DNA of 47,929 nt. It comes from Aurantimonas marianensis (GTDB lineage: Bacteria; Pseudomonadota; Alphaproteobacteria; Rhizobiales; Rhizobiaceae). Location of the stretch: NCBI RefSeq assembly GCF_024195285.1, contig NZ_JALHBS010000093.1:1-47929 (forward strand), in the 5' to 3' direction. Below the pieces are notes generated by a model. That model did not search any database and had not been told where the DNA came from. It was given only the letters and a program-made list of their open reading frames with translations. The position numbers were made by a program, and so were the translations under genes. This document shows, piece after piece, positions 17,793-27,601 of this stretch (within the stretch, counting starts at the first letter, position 1; every line of letters begins with the position of its first letter).

Positions 17793-18911
17793 TCAGAGCG
17801 CGCCTTCGCGCTGCTTGATCATCATGAAGGTGTCGAAGGTATATTCGGAGAGTTGTGCCCACAGATAGGCGTCCTGCTTGAAGGCGTTCTGGCTTTCGAG
17901 CAGCGTGCGGTAATCCTCGTTGGATGCCGAGATCTCTTCATGAACCTGTTTCGCCGCCTCGAAGCTCGCATTCATGATCTCCTGGCTGAATGGCCGCAAT
18001 TGCGCACCTTCGCCGACCAGCCGCCGGAGCGCGGCGGGATTGCGATAATCATATGAGGCGAGCATCGACGCGTTGATCGCCTGGCAGGCCGATTCCAGCA
18101 TCGCCTGGTACGCCTTCGGCAGCGCGTTCCACTGTTCAAGGTTGAACATCATGTGGAGTGCCGCGCCGCCCTCCCACCAGGCGGGATAGTAATAATACTT
18201 GGCTACCTTGTGGAAGCCGAGCCGCTCGTCGTCATAGGGGCCGACGAATTCGACCGCGTCGAGCGTACCGCGCTCCAGCGCCGAATAAATGTCGCCCGCC
18301 GGAATCTGCTGCGGCACGACGCCGAGCTTTTCGACGACCTTGCCGGCAAGGCCGGCGATCCGCAGCTTCAGCCCTTTCAGATCGTCGAGCGTGTTGATTT
18401 CCTTACGATACCAACCGCCCATCTGGGCGCCGGTGTTGCCCGCCGGCAGACCGTAGACCCCGGACTTGGCGAAAAAGGCATTCATCAGGTCGTTGCCACC
18501 GCCCTCATAGAACCAGGCGTTGAGCTGGCGAGCGTTGAGACCGAAGGGCACGGCGGTGCCGAAGGCGAAGGCCGGATTCTTGCCGACATAGTAGTAGGAG
18601 GCGGTGTGGCCCATCTGGACCGTGCCGTTTTCCACGGCATCGAGGACCTGTCCGCCTGGAACGATTTCGCCGGCCGCGAACAGCTGGATGTCGAACTGGC
18701 CGTCGCTCGCCTCGTTCACATAGCGCGCCAGCAGTTCCGAGGCACCGAAGATCGTGTCGACAGACTTCGGGAACGAGGAAACGCAGCGCCAGTTGACCTT
18801 GGGCCTGTCCTGAGCGATGGCCGGCGCGGCCAGCGTCGCGACCCCCGCGCCAACCACGCCGGCGCCCAATGCGCCCTTGGCGGCGCCACCGAGAAATCTG
18901 CGTCTGTCCAT
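17793..18911 (-). CDS. TRAP substrate-binding protein, TakP-like (2-oxoacid)
   Basis: A 372-residue periplasmic protein with a twin-arginine signal (MDRRRFLGG, hydrophobic core, APAIAQ near residue 34). The mature protein starts VNWRCVSSFPKSVDTIFGAS and includes [56 protein letters not shown] and FVGPYDDERLGFHKVAKYYY. These segments follow the R. sphaeroides TakP pattern; TakP binds pyruvate and other 2-oxoacids with a sodium ion. Start at the ATG with GGGAG upstream; a longer frame adds five codons without a site. It converges on dctQM, its probable permease, instead of being co-transcribed with it. Confidence 0.88.
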   Translation of the reverse strand: MDRRRFLGGAAKGALGAGVVGAGVATLAAPAIAQDRPKVNWRCVSSFPKSVDTIFGASELLARYVNEASDGQFDIQLFAAGEIVPGGQVLDAVENGTVQMGHTASYYYVGKNPAFAFGTAVPFGLNARQLNAWFYEGGGNDLMNAFFAKSGVYGLPAGNTGAQMGGWYRKEINTLDDLKGLKLRIAGLAGKVVEKLGVVPQQIPAGDIYSALERGTLDAVEFVGPYDDERLGFHKVAKYYYYPAWWEGGAALHMMFNLEQWNALPKAYQAMLESACQAINASMLASYDYRNPAALRRLVGEGAQLRPFSQEIMNASFEAAKQVHEEISASNEDYRTLLESQNAFKQDAYLWAQLSEYTFDTFMMIKQREGAL

Positions 18912-19202
18912 GGATGTCTCCCACAATGCAGGTGCCGCCCTGACGACGGCACGCGTCTTCGCCGTTCGGAATTCTCCGCCCGTGGCTCGGCGCGGGATCG
19001 TAAGGATTACAGACAGAAATTCAAGCGCAGATGAGGCAGCCGCCCCCGTTGCGATCCTGTAGGCGATCGACGTTCACCCCGGGTGGGTCGCTCGGGTCGG
19101 CGACGTGCGATGAATTCGCGCGGGTATGGAAAATCTGGAGAAGCCCTATAATTCACTCAATCGGCCTATGCGACGCAGCGTGCCTGAAGGTTTCGGATAT
19201 CC

Positions 19203-20705
19203 ATGGAAGTAAGAATTGATCGCCCTGCAAAGGCCCGGACCGGCGTTGTCGGGCTGGACGACGTCATGGCCGGCGGCCTGTCGGAGGGCCATGTCTTCTT
19301 GCTGGAAGGCAATCCCGGCACCGGCAAGACGACAATTGCACTGAGCTTTCTGTTGGAAGGCGAAGAGCGGGGAGAACGAGGCCTCTATATTACTTTGTCG
19401 GAAACGAAGGGCGAACTGCGGGACGGCGCGGCTTCGCACGGCTGGGTCATCCCCGACAATATCGATATTTTCGAGCTGGTTCCCCCCGAAAGCCTGCTCG
19501 ATGCCGATGCCCAGCAAAGCCTTCTCTACTCGTCCGATCTCGAGCTGGGCGAAACGACGAAAATGATCTTCGAGGCCATCGAACGGGTACAACCCAGCCG
19601 TATCGTTCTGGACAGCCTGTCGGAGATTCGGCTGCTGGCCCAGAGTTCGCTGCGCTACCGACGGCAGATCCTGGCTCTCAAACATTATTTCGCGCGACGC
19701 GGCGCCACCGTCCTGCTTCTCGACGACCTGACCTCCGATACATTGGACAAGACGGTCCACAGTGTCGTCCACGGTGTCGTCCGCCTGGAGGAACTCGCGC
19801 CGAATTACGGCGCCGAGCGCCGTCGGCTGCGAGTCACCAAGTATCGTGGGCAGGCCTTTCGCGGCGGCTACCATGACTTCACCATCAAGACCGGCGGGGT
19901 GGAGGTGTTTCCCCGGCTCGTCGCGGCGGAGCATCGCACCGGCTTCTTCGGCCAGAAGCTGACCAGTGGCATCGGCGAACTCGACGCCCTGCTGGGCGGT
20001 GGCATCGAGCGAGGATCGAGCGCTCTGGTGCTCGGCCCTGCCGGTTCAGGCAAGAGCCTCTTTGCGCTTCAGTTCGTTGCCGCCGCCATCAAGCGCGGCG
20101 AGACTGCGGCGATGTTCATCTTCGACGAAGAGCTCGGGTTATTGTTCAACCGCGTGCAGGCGATGGGCTTCGACCTGAAGGCCATGCAGGATGCGGGCAA
20201 ACTTCATATCGAGCAGGTCGACGCGGCGGAAGTTTCACCGGGGGAGTTCGCTCACAGAGTTCGCGATCGGGTTGCCGAGGCCGACGCGACCAGTGTCGTC
20301 ATCGACAGCCTCAACGGTTATCAGGCCGCGATGCCCGAGGAGAACGCCCTGATCCTCCATATCCACGAATTGCTGCAATTTCTCAATCGGCAGGGCGCGA
20401 CGACGTTCCTGACGGTGGCGCAGCATGGGCTGGTCGGCGAGATGAAGTCCCCGGTCGATCTGACCTATCTGGCGGATACCGTCATCTTGCTGCGCTATTT
20501 CGAGGCAGTGGGCCGGATGAGACGTGCCGTGTCGATCATCAAGAAGCGGACCGGAAGCCACGAGGACACGATCCGGGAATACGGCATCGGCAGAAACGGA
20601 CTGACGCTTGGACAACCGCTGGAAGGATTCCAGGGGGTGCTGCGCGGCACTCCGACCTATGTGGGGGAGCCAAGGCCGCTGCTGAAGCAGACAGGCGCCG
20701 AGTGA
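19203..20705 (+). CDS. KaiC-like double ATPase
   Basis: A 500-residue protein with two tandem RecA/KaiC domains. Domain 1 has Walker A GNPGTGKTT (36-44) and Walker B RIVLDSLSEI (133-142). Domain 2 has GPAGSGKSL (278-286) and SVVIDSLNGY (364-373). The catalytic acidic pair is intact in domain 2 (FDEEL) but domain 1 has Ser-Glu (TLSETKGEL). At the KaiC autophosphorylation dyad (S431/T432 in Synechococcus) the aligned residues are Thr421-Tyr422 in SPVDLTYLADTVILLRYFE. No kaiA or kaiB is present here. Such KaiC paralogues in Proteobacteria act in timing or stress signalling, and the role here is unknown. A TATAAT at 19147-19152 may be its -10. It overlaps the kinase gene by 4 nt. Confidence 0.9.
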   Translation: MEVRIDRPAKARTGVVGLDDVMAGGLSEGHVFLLEGNPGTGKTTIALSFLLEGEERGERGLYITLSETKGELRDGAASHGWVIPDNIDIFELVPPESLLDADAQQSLLYSSDLELGETTKMIFEAIERVQPSRIVLDSLSEIRLLAQSSLRYRRQILALKHYFARRGATVLLLDDLTSDTLDKTVHSVVHGVVRLEELAPNYGAERRRLRVTKYRGQAFRGGYHDFTIKTGGVEVFPRLVAAEHRTGFFGQKLTSGIGELDALLGGGIERGSSALVLGPAGSGKSLFALQFVAAAIKRGETAAMFIFDEELGLLFNRVQAMGFDLKAMQDAGKLHIEQVDAAEVSPGEFAHRVRDRVAEADATSVVIDSLNGYQAAMPEENALILHIHELLQFLNRQGATTFLTVAQHGLVGEMKSPVDLTYLADTVILLRYFEAVGRMRRAVSIIKKRTGSHEDTIREYGIGRNGLTLGQPLEGFQGVLRGTPTYVGEPRPLLKQTGAE

Positions 20706-22828
20706 GGATGGCCGCCGTGACGCAGCCGCCCGAAGCCCTTATCATCGCGCCCCACGGCCGCGACGCATCTGTTGCGGCCAGCCTCTTGGCGGAAGTGGGA
20801 CTCCCATCTCGGGTTTGCGCCGATCTGGATGCCCTGAGCCGGGAAATCAGCGACGACACCGCTTTTCTCGTCATGACCGAGGAGGCGACGCGGGGCGCTG
20901 ATCTGCGCCCCCTTGTCGGGCGGCTCGAAGCGCAGCCGAGTTGGTCGGATCTCGCCTGCGTGATTCTTACCAACCGGGGCGGCGGCCCGGAACGCAATCC
21001 GGCGGCAGCGCGGATGTCGGAGGGGTTCGGCAACGTCACCTTCATCGAGCGGCCATTTCATCCCACCACCTTCACCAGCGCGGCCCGCACGGCGCTGAAG
21101 GGCCGTCTTCGGCAGTTCGAGGCGCGAGCGCGGCTGGACGAATTGCGGGAGAGCCGGGAGCGCCTGACGACCGCGCTTACGGCCGGACGCCTCGGATCGT
21201 GGGAACTCGATCTGAAGACCTCGAAGCTTATCGTTTCGGATAGCTGCAAGGCGAATTTCGGCCGCGAGGCCAAGGAGTCATTGAGCTATGAGGAGCTCCT
21301 CGCCAGCATCCATCCGGACGATCAGGAGCGTATGCGCGAGGCGGTTGCGCGCAGCATCGCGGATAACAGCGACTACGTGATCGAGTATCGCGTCATCTGG
21401 CCGGATGGCAGCGTACACTGGATCGAGGTCAGGGCCCGCGTCGTAAGCGACGAGGCGAAAGGCTACTCGAGCCTTGTGGGCGTTTCCTCCGATATTACCG
21501 ATCGCAAGACGTCCGAGGAAAACCTGCAGCACCTCAACGAGACGCTGGAGGAGCGGGTTGCCGAGCGAACCGCCGAACTCAATCGCGCCCACGAGCTTGT
21601 CCTGACGGAGATCGATCAGCGCGAGCGCGCCGAAGAACAGCTCCGCCAGGCTCAGAAGATGGAGATGATCGGGCAGCTGACCGGCGGCGTGGCGCACGAC
21701 TTCAACAACTTGCTGATGGCGGTGCTGGGGACCCTCGATCTCCTGCGCAAGCATCTTGCCGAGGACGCCAAGGCCTCGCGCCTGATCGACGGCGCCTTGC
21801 AGGGTGCCAAGCGCGGCGCCGCGCTGACCCAGCGCCTTCTAGCCTTTGCCCGCCGGCAGGATTTGCGCGTGGAGGCAACCGATCTGGTTACACTTGTCGG
21901 CGGGATGTCGGCGCTTCTGGAAAAATCGGTAGGGTCCGATATCGAGATGCGGTTCGATATGGCGGACGGCTTACCGTCGGCCCTGATCGATCCCAATCAG
22001 GTCGAGCTTGCCCTCCTCAACCTTGTCGTGAACGCCCGGGACGCAATGCCCGAGGGGGGCACCGTATCGATCGGTCTGGACGCCGCCTCTCCAACGGCCA
22101 AACTCAATCTCCCCGCCGGCTCATATCTGCGCCTGAGTGTGACCGATTCCGGTCAGGGCATGGACGCGGAGACGGTGAGCCGCGCGATCGAACCGTTCTT
22201 CTCGACCAAGGAGCTCGGCAAGGGAACCGGCCTCGGCCTTTCGATGATCCACGGCCTGGCGGTGCAGTTGAAAGGCGCGTTGCGGCTGGAGAGCCAAATC
22301 GGCCGCGGCACAACCGCCGAGTTATGGCTGCCTGCCACGACGGCGGTCGCGCGCACCGAAGCAGTGATCGCGGGCAGCGGCGAAATTCTTGCTGGCGATG
22401 CGGTTCCGTGCTCCACCATTCTTTTTGTTGACGACGATTTCCTGATCGCAATGAGTACGGTCGACATGCTGGAGGATTTGGGCCACGAGGTCATCGAGGC
22501 GAATTCCGGTGCCGCAGCGCTCGAAATTCTGCGCGGTCCAGGCGCGATCGACCTGATGATCACCGATTATTCCATGCCCAAGATGAACGGCGGGCAACTC
22601 GCGGAGGAAGCGCGCCGTCTGCGGCCCGGTCTGCCGATCCTACTGGCCACCGGCTACGCCGAACTTCCCGATAATTCCAGTCTGGAGATACCTCGCCTCG
22701 GCAAGCCTTATCTCCAGCAGCAACTCGCGGCGGAGATCGCCAAGCTGATCAACGTTCGGCACACTGTCACGACGGAAACGGGCGCTTCGACGCGCGTGGA
22801 AGTCGCCCCTCGTCGGGGATCGGCTTAA
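20702..22828 (+). CDS. Hybrid sensor histidine kinase paired with KaiC-like protein
   Basis: A 708-residue protein. Residues 10-135 look like a degenerate receiver: where the phospho-Asp should be the strand reads AFLVMTEE. A PAS domain (about 155-268) begins ALTAGRLGSWELDLKTSKLI. A coiled linker (270-320) leads to HisKA with MIGQLTGGVAHDFNNLL (His332). HATPase motifs: N-box LLNLVVNARDAMPEGG, G1 DSGQGM (482-487), G2 GKGTGLGLSM. A C-terminal receiver has the acidic triad VDDD and Asp622 in LMITDYSMP. The GTG start overlaps the KaiC stop (GTGA); an ATG two codons later is possible. No transmembrane segment, so cytoplasmic. Output is probably a phosphorelay through Asp622, and the partner is not encoded here. 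Confidence 0.92.
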   Translation: MRMAAVTQPPEALIIAPHGRDASVAASLLAEVGLPSRVCADLDALSREISDDTAFLVMTEEATRGADLRPLVGRLEAQPSWSDLACVILTNRGGGPERNPAAARMSEGFGNVTFIERPFHPTTFTSAARTALKGRLRQFEARARLDELRESRERLTTALTAGRLGSWELDLKTSKLIVSDSCKANFGREAKESLSYEELLASIHPDDQERMREAVARSIADNSDYVIEYRVIWPDGSVHWIEVRARVVSDEAKGYSSLVGVSSDITDRKTSEENLQHLNETLEERVAERTAELNRAHELVLTEIDQRERAEEQLRQAQKMEMIGQLTGGVAHDFNNLLMAVLGTLDLLRKHLAEDAKASRLIDGALQGAKRGAALTQRLLAFARRQDLRVEATDLVTLVGGMSALLEKSVGSDIEMRFDMADGLPSALIDPNQVELALLNLVVNARDAMPEGGTVSIGLDAASPTAKLNLPAGSYLRLSVTDSGQGMDAETVSRAIEPFFSTKELGKGTGLGLSMIHGLAVQLKGALRLESQIGRGTTAELWLPATTAVARTEAVIAGSGEILAGDAVPCSTILFVDDDFLIAMSTVDMLEDLGHEVIEANSGAAALEILRGPGAIDLMITDYSMPKMNGGQLAEEARRLRPGLPILLATGYAELPDNSSLEIPRLGKPYLQQQLAAEIAKLINVRHTVTTETGASTRVEVAPRRGSA

Positions 22829-22896
22829 GTTTCCCCCTTGCAGCGCAGCATGGCTCTTCCGGGAGCCTCTTGCGCAGCCGGGCGCAGCGGCGGAAC

Positions 22897-22924
22897 AGCC
22901 ACGAGACGTCGCGGTCCCGTGGCT
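22897..22924. terminator. Hairpin between convergent kinase and binding-protein genes
   Basis: AGCCACGAGAC and GTCCCGTGGCT pair at 10 of 11 positions around a six-base loop, GTCGCG. There is no U-tract on either strand, so termination activity is uncertain. Confidence 0.35.
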
Positions 22925-22948
22925 GGAGGTATCAGACCGCGACCGCGG

Positions 22949-24235
<1,287 letters not shown>

Positions 24236-24334
24236 ATCTGTTCCAGAGACCGGCCTTGGCATGGTGGATCGACAATCGCCCAACGGCTTCCTACATCGGC
24301 ACAGCCAAGGAAACGCCGGAGAAAGCTCCCGTCC

Positions 24335-25096
24335 ATGCCCGCCGCTCCGATCCTCGTCGCCGTTCCCGCCGACGTCCGCGACTTCGACAATTATCGCTGG
24401 CACGCGACACCGGACACCTATCTGAAAGCACTCACCCGCGTTGCCGAAGCCCTGCCGATCATCGTGCCGGCGCTGTCGAACGAGTTCGAGATAGCGGTGC
24501 TGCTCGACCGGGTGGATGGCCTGATGCTGACCGGTTCGGCCTCGAATGTGCATCCGGATCGCTATGGCGTGCCGCCGAGCCAGGCGCATGAACCGTTCGA
24601 TCCGGACCGCGACCGTCTGACCGAAGCGCTGATCCGAGGCGCGATCGGCAAGGGCGTACCGCTGCTGTGCATCTGTCGCGGGCATCAGGAGCTCAATGTC
24701 GCGCTCGGCGGTACTTTGGCGACCGAGATCCAGGAGATCGAAGGCCGCATGGATCACCGGGCCATGCCGAACAAGGAACAGCGCGAACGCTTCGCCATCC
24801 GTCATCCGGTCTCGGTAACACCCGGCGGAATGCTCGCCGGCATCGTCGGTGCGCACGAGATCGAGGTGAACTCGGTGCATCGTCAGGCGATCGACCGCCT
24901 CGCCGAGGGCCTTACCGTCGAGGCGACCGCCTCGGATGGAACGATCGAGGCTGTCTCCGTCGAAGGCGCTCGCGCCTTCGCGCTCGGCGTCCAGTGGCAT
25001 CCGGAATACTGGGCCGAGACCGACGCCGCCTCGGCCGCGATCTTCGAGGCGTTTGGCGAGGCCTGCCGGGATTATGCCGCTGGTCGTGGCAGATAG
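24335..25096 (+). CDS. Gamma-glutamyl-gamma-aminobutyrate hydrolase family protein
   Basis: A 253-residue class I glutamine-amidotransferase-like hydrolase (peptidase C26, PuuD type). The catalytic triad is visible: nucleophile Cys114 in PLLCICRGHQELNVALGG, and His222/Glu224 in GVQWHPEYW. An early DGLMLTGSASNVHPDRYG segment is also typical. PuuD cleaves gamma-Glu-GABA in putrescine breakdown. The other puu genes are absent, so hydrolysis of a gamma-glutamyl compound is the safe call. The ATG has a CGGAGAAAG site. It is divergent from the second TakP-like gene and converges on the cyclase gene. Confidence 0.86.
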   Translation: MPAAPILVAVPADVRDFDNYRWHATPDTYLKALTRVAEALPIIVPALSNEFEIAVLLDRVDGLMLTGSASNVHPDRYGVPPSQAHEPFDPDRDRLTEALIRGAIGKGVPLLCICRGHQELNVALGGTLATEIQEIEGRMDHRAMPNKEQRERFAIRHPVSVTPGGMLAGIVGAHEIEVNSVHRQAIDRLAEGLTVEATASDGTIEAVSVEGARAFALGVQWHPEYWAETDAASAAIFEAFGEACRDYAAGRGR

Positions 25097-25185
25097 CTGA
25101 TCCATCGCCAGCGTCGAACGCGATGAACGCGCTGGTGTAGAGGACGCCACGTCGGCCATGGCCGGCGCAATCCAGACCTCCGGTC

Positions 25186-26271
25186 TCAGGCTGAGCGCGC
25201 CCGCCGGAAAGCCCTGCCATCGGTATCCATCGGCCTGATCGGCGCGGCCGTTCCAGACGCCGGCGCGTGGCCCGAATCCGTACGCATCATGGCCGGGTCG
25301 AACATGCAGAACCGGTTTCGTCCCGCGGCCTTGGCGGCGTAGAGGGCGGCGTCGGCGTGGATGAACAGCTCGGAAGGCGTGCAGGCGTCGACGCGTGCGA
25401 TGCCAACCGATGCGCCGAGTTTGAGCGAATGGCCTTGACGATCGACAGGCCTGCCGAGAGCTTCCACGATTGCTCCCGCATGTTCCTCCATCGCGCGCCG
25501 GTCGAGATGGGCGCCGAGCAGTATCGCGAACTCATCGCCGCCGATCCGCGCAACCATCTCCGCCTGGGAGCACGCATTCCCAAGCCGCAGGGCGACCTCT
25601 TTCAGGCACTCGTCTCCAAGCGCGTGACCATAGGTGTCATTGACCTGCTTGAACCCGTCAAGATCCACCAGCATGAGCGCGCCGATCGGGTTGAGGTCGG
25701 CATCGCACGCGCCGAGATCTGAAAGCCGTGACTGGAACCGGCTTCGATTGCATAGCCCGGTCATCACGTCGAACTCCGCGAGATATCGCATCCGGTCCGA
25801 GATGATCTTTTCTTCGGTAATGTCCTGCTTCATCCCGAAGATCCGGACGGCAACACCGTTGTCGCACTCGACGGAGGCGGTTATCCGGATCCAGCGAAGC
25901 CGACCTTTCGTCGTGGTGATCTCGGCGTCGAGACTGAAGCCGCTGCGATCCTCGATCGCTTTGCTTCTCAACCTCTCGAGCATCTTGCGCGAACTCCGCG
26001 GATAACAGTTCAGAATCTCGTTCCGATCGAGCGCGCATCCGCGCGGGAGATCGAAGATGTCGTACACGACGTCCGTCCACGCCAAGGTATGGGAGGCAAG
26101 GTTGCATTCCCAAACTCCGATGCGCGCCGCAGCGGAGGCTCGCTCGAAGATCTTTCGGCTATGTGCCAGGGCGGCGGCCTGCTCTTCGATCAGCAACGCC
26201 TGGGCTTCCAACTGGGCCTGCTGGCCCGCGATAATGGCGGCACCGCCCTGGGGGATCGATAGCGACGTCAT
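25186..26271 (-). CDS. PAS-GGDEF diguanylate cyclase
   Basis: A 361-residue cytoplasmic protein. A Gln/Ala/Glu-rich helix (about 14-38) precedes a PAS/PAC domain (about 42-155, RIGVWECNLASHTLAW to MKQDITEEK). A GGDEF domain follows with LVDLDGFKQVNDTYGHALGD and the active site ARIGGDEFAILL (GGDEF at 244-248), so it should make cyclic di-GMP. The RxxD inhibitory I-site is replaced by SQAE, so feedback inhibition is probably missing. The start is uncertain: this ATG has only a weak site, and the frame stays open to 26523 with plausible codons but no ATG before this one except near the far end. Confidence 0.84.
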   Translation of the reverse strand: MTSLSIPQGGAAIIAGQQAQLEAQALLIEEQAAALAHSRKIFERASAAARIGVWECNLASHTLAWTDVVYDIFDLPRGCALDRNEILNCYPRSSRKMLERLRSKAIEDRSGFSLDAEITTTKGRLRWIRITASVECDNGVAVRIFGMKQDITEEKIISDRMRYLAEFDVMTGLCNRSRFQSRLSDLGACDADLNPIGALMLVDLDGFKQVNDTYGHALGDECLKEVALRLGNACSQAEMVARIGGDEFAILLGAHLDRRAMEEHAGAIVEALGRPVDRQGHSLKLGASVGIARVDACTPSELFIHADAALYAAKAAGRNRFCMFDPAMMRTDSGHAPASGTAAPIRPMDTDGRAFRRARSA

Positions 26272-26491
26272 GTCGCCCGCCCAATCACCCAGGATACAAT
26301 CGAGGCGTGCGGCATTTGCAATCCCGAGGGCGCTGTCCGGGTTCCAAGGGGATGGGGCATATTCGCGCTTCAAGACCTTCGGATCATACGTCTTCCGAAA
26401 GGTAAGACAGAGACAATTAACGCTTGGTATCGACCGGACCGCCCGGCGCTGCCGGCTGGCCCCAGACGGTCGCGATGCCGGCAGCTTTAAT

Positions 26492-27601
26492 TCACGCTGA
26501 AGCCGTCTGGAGCGCGCCGCCAAGCAACAGCAGGCCGACGATCAGCAGAAAGAGAGCGCCGGCGATCTCCACCGTGGCCGCCACGGCCCGGCCCATCGTT
26601 CCGCCGCCGCTGGCTTTCAACGCGAAGCCCTTGGCGAAGACGGCGACGCAGGCGATGGCGGACACGGTAAGCGCGGTCCCGATCGCCATGGCGAAGACCG
26701 ACAGGATGCCGCCGAGATAAAGGCTGTTGAGCAGGGCAAAGGTGAGGACGACGATGGCGCCAGAACAAGGGCGCAGACCGACGGCGAACACGGCCGCGGC
26801 GGCCGAGCCGAGCGTCATCCGGCCGCCGAGGTCTTTCGGATTGGGAATATGCGCCCGCCCGCAAGCGCATGTATCTTCGTCGTCGGTGCAGATCCCGGCG
26901 TCGAACGCCGCCGAGGCAGGCCGCATCAATGGCGCCCCTCCCCTCATGAAGCCCGCGCCGCCGGGCGCGGCGAAAGCGAGCGCTCCCGCCGGATCGGTCT
27001 GCTTCTTCGCAAGACGCGGCGGCGCGAAGGCCAGCGTTCCACCTGTCCGCAGCCCACCAAACAGACGCAACAGCTTGCGGGTCAAAAGCCACGCACCGAA
27101 GAGGGCGATCAGCGCATAGGAGGCAATTTCGAGCACGTCGGTCGCGTCAGTCATCGACACTGCGGTGCCGCGCAACACGTACCAGCCGACCCCGACCAGT
27201 GCGAGCGCTGACACCGCCTGCAGCAGCGACGACACGAAGGACAACAGGATCCCCCGACGCAACTCCACTTCGTTGGCCAGCATGTAGGATGAGATCACCG
27301 CCTTGCCGTGGCCGGGGCCGGCGGCGTGGAACACCCCGTAGGCAAAGGACAGACCGACCAGGAACGGCAGCGCCGAGCCATCCTTCTTCAATTGGATCAG
27401 GGCTTGCCGCAGCGCGGTGAAGAACTCCCGCTGATAGGTCGCTATCTGGCTGAAGATCGGAGCGAAGAGGCCGCCGGATGGTTGTGCGGTTACCGCGGCG
27501 CTGCCGATTCCGAGCGACGACTTGGCCAGTGCCGGTTCGACGATGAGCGCGGCCGCGAAGACAAGCGTGGTGCCGAGTCCAATCAGCTCGCGGGCGCGCA
27601 T
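26492..27601 (-). CDS. NicO-family nickel/cobalt exporter
   Basis: A 369-residue membrane protein. The two conserved NicO/RcnA motifs are present: FHAAGPGHGKAVISSYMLAN in the first half and AVGLRPCSGAIVVLTFALLN in the second. A long central loop (about residues 175-265) contains a Cys/His/Asp-rich patch, DDEDTCACGRAH, likely to bind metal. A signal-like N-terminus precedes a periplasmic segment before the first helix pair. Family members export Ni2+ or Co2+, or work with DUF1007 proteins in metal delivery. The ATG lies inside the DUF1007 gene (19-base overlap) with a GGAGGT site, so the genes are coupled. Confidence 0.85.
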   Translation of the reverse strand: MRARELIGLGTTLVFAAALIVEPALAKSSLGIGSAAVTAQPSGGLFAPIFSQIATYQREFFTALRQALIQLKKDGSALPFLVGLSFAYGVFHAAGPGHGKAVISSYMLANEVELRRGILLSFVSSLLQAVSALALVGVGWYVLRGTAVSMTDATDVLEIASYALIALFGAWLLTRKLLRLFGGLRTGGTLAFAPPRLAKKQTDPAGALAFAAPGGAGFMRGGAPLMRPASAAFDAGICTDDEDTCACGRAHIPNPKDLGGRMTLGSAAAAVFAVGLRPCSGAIVVLTFALLNSLYLGGILSVFAMAIGTALTVSAIACVAVFAKGFALKASGGGTMGRAVAATVEIAGALFLLIVGLLLLGGALQTASA

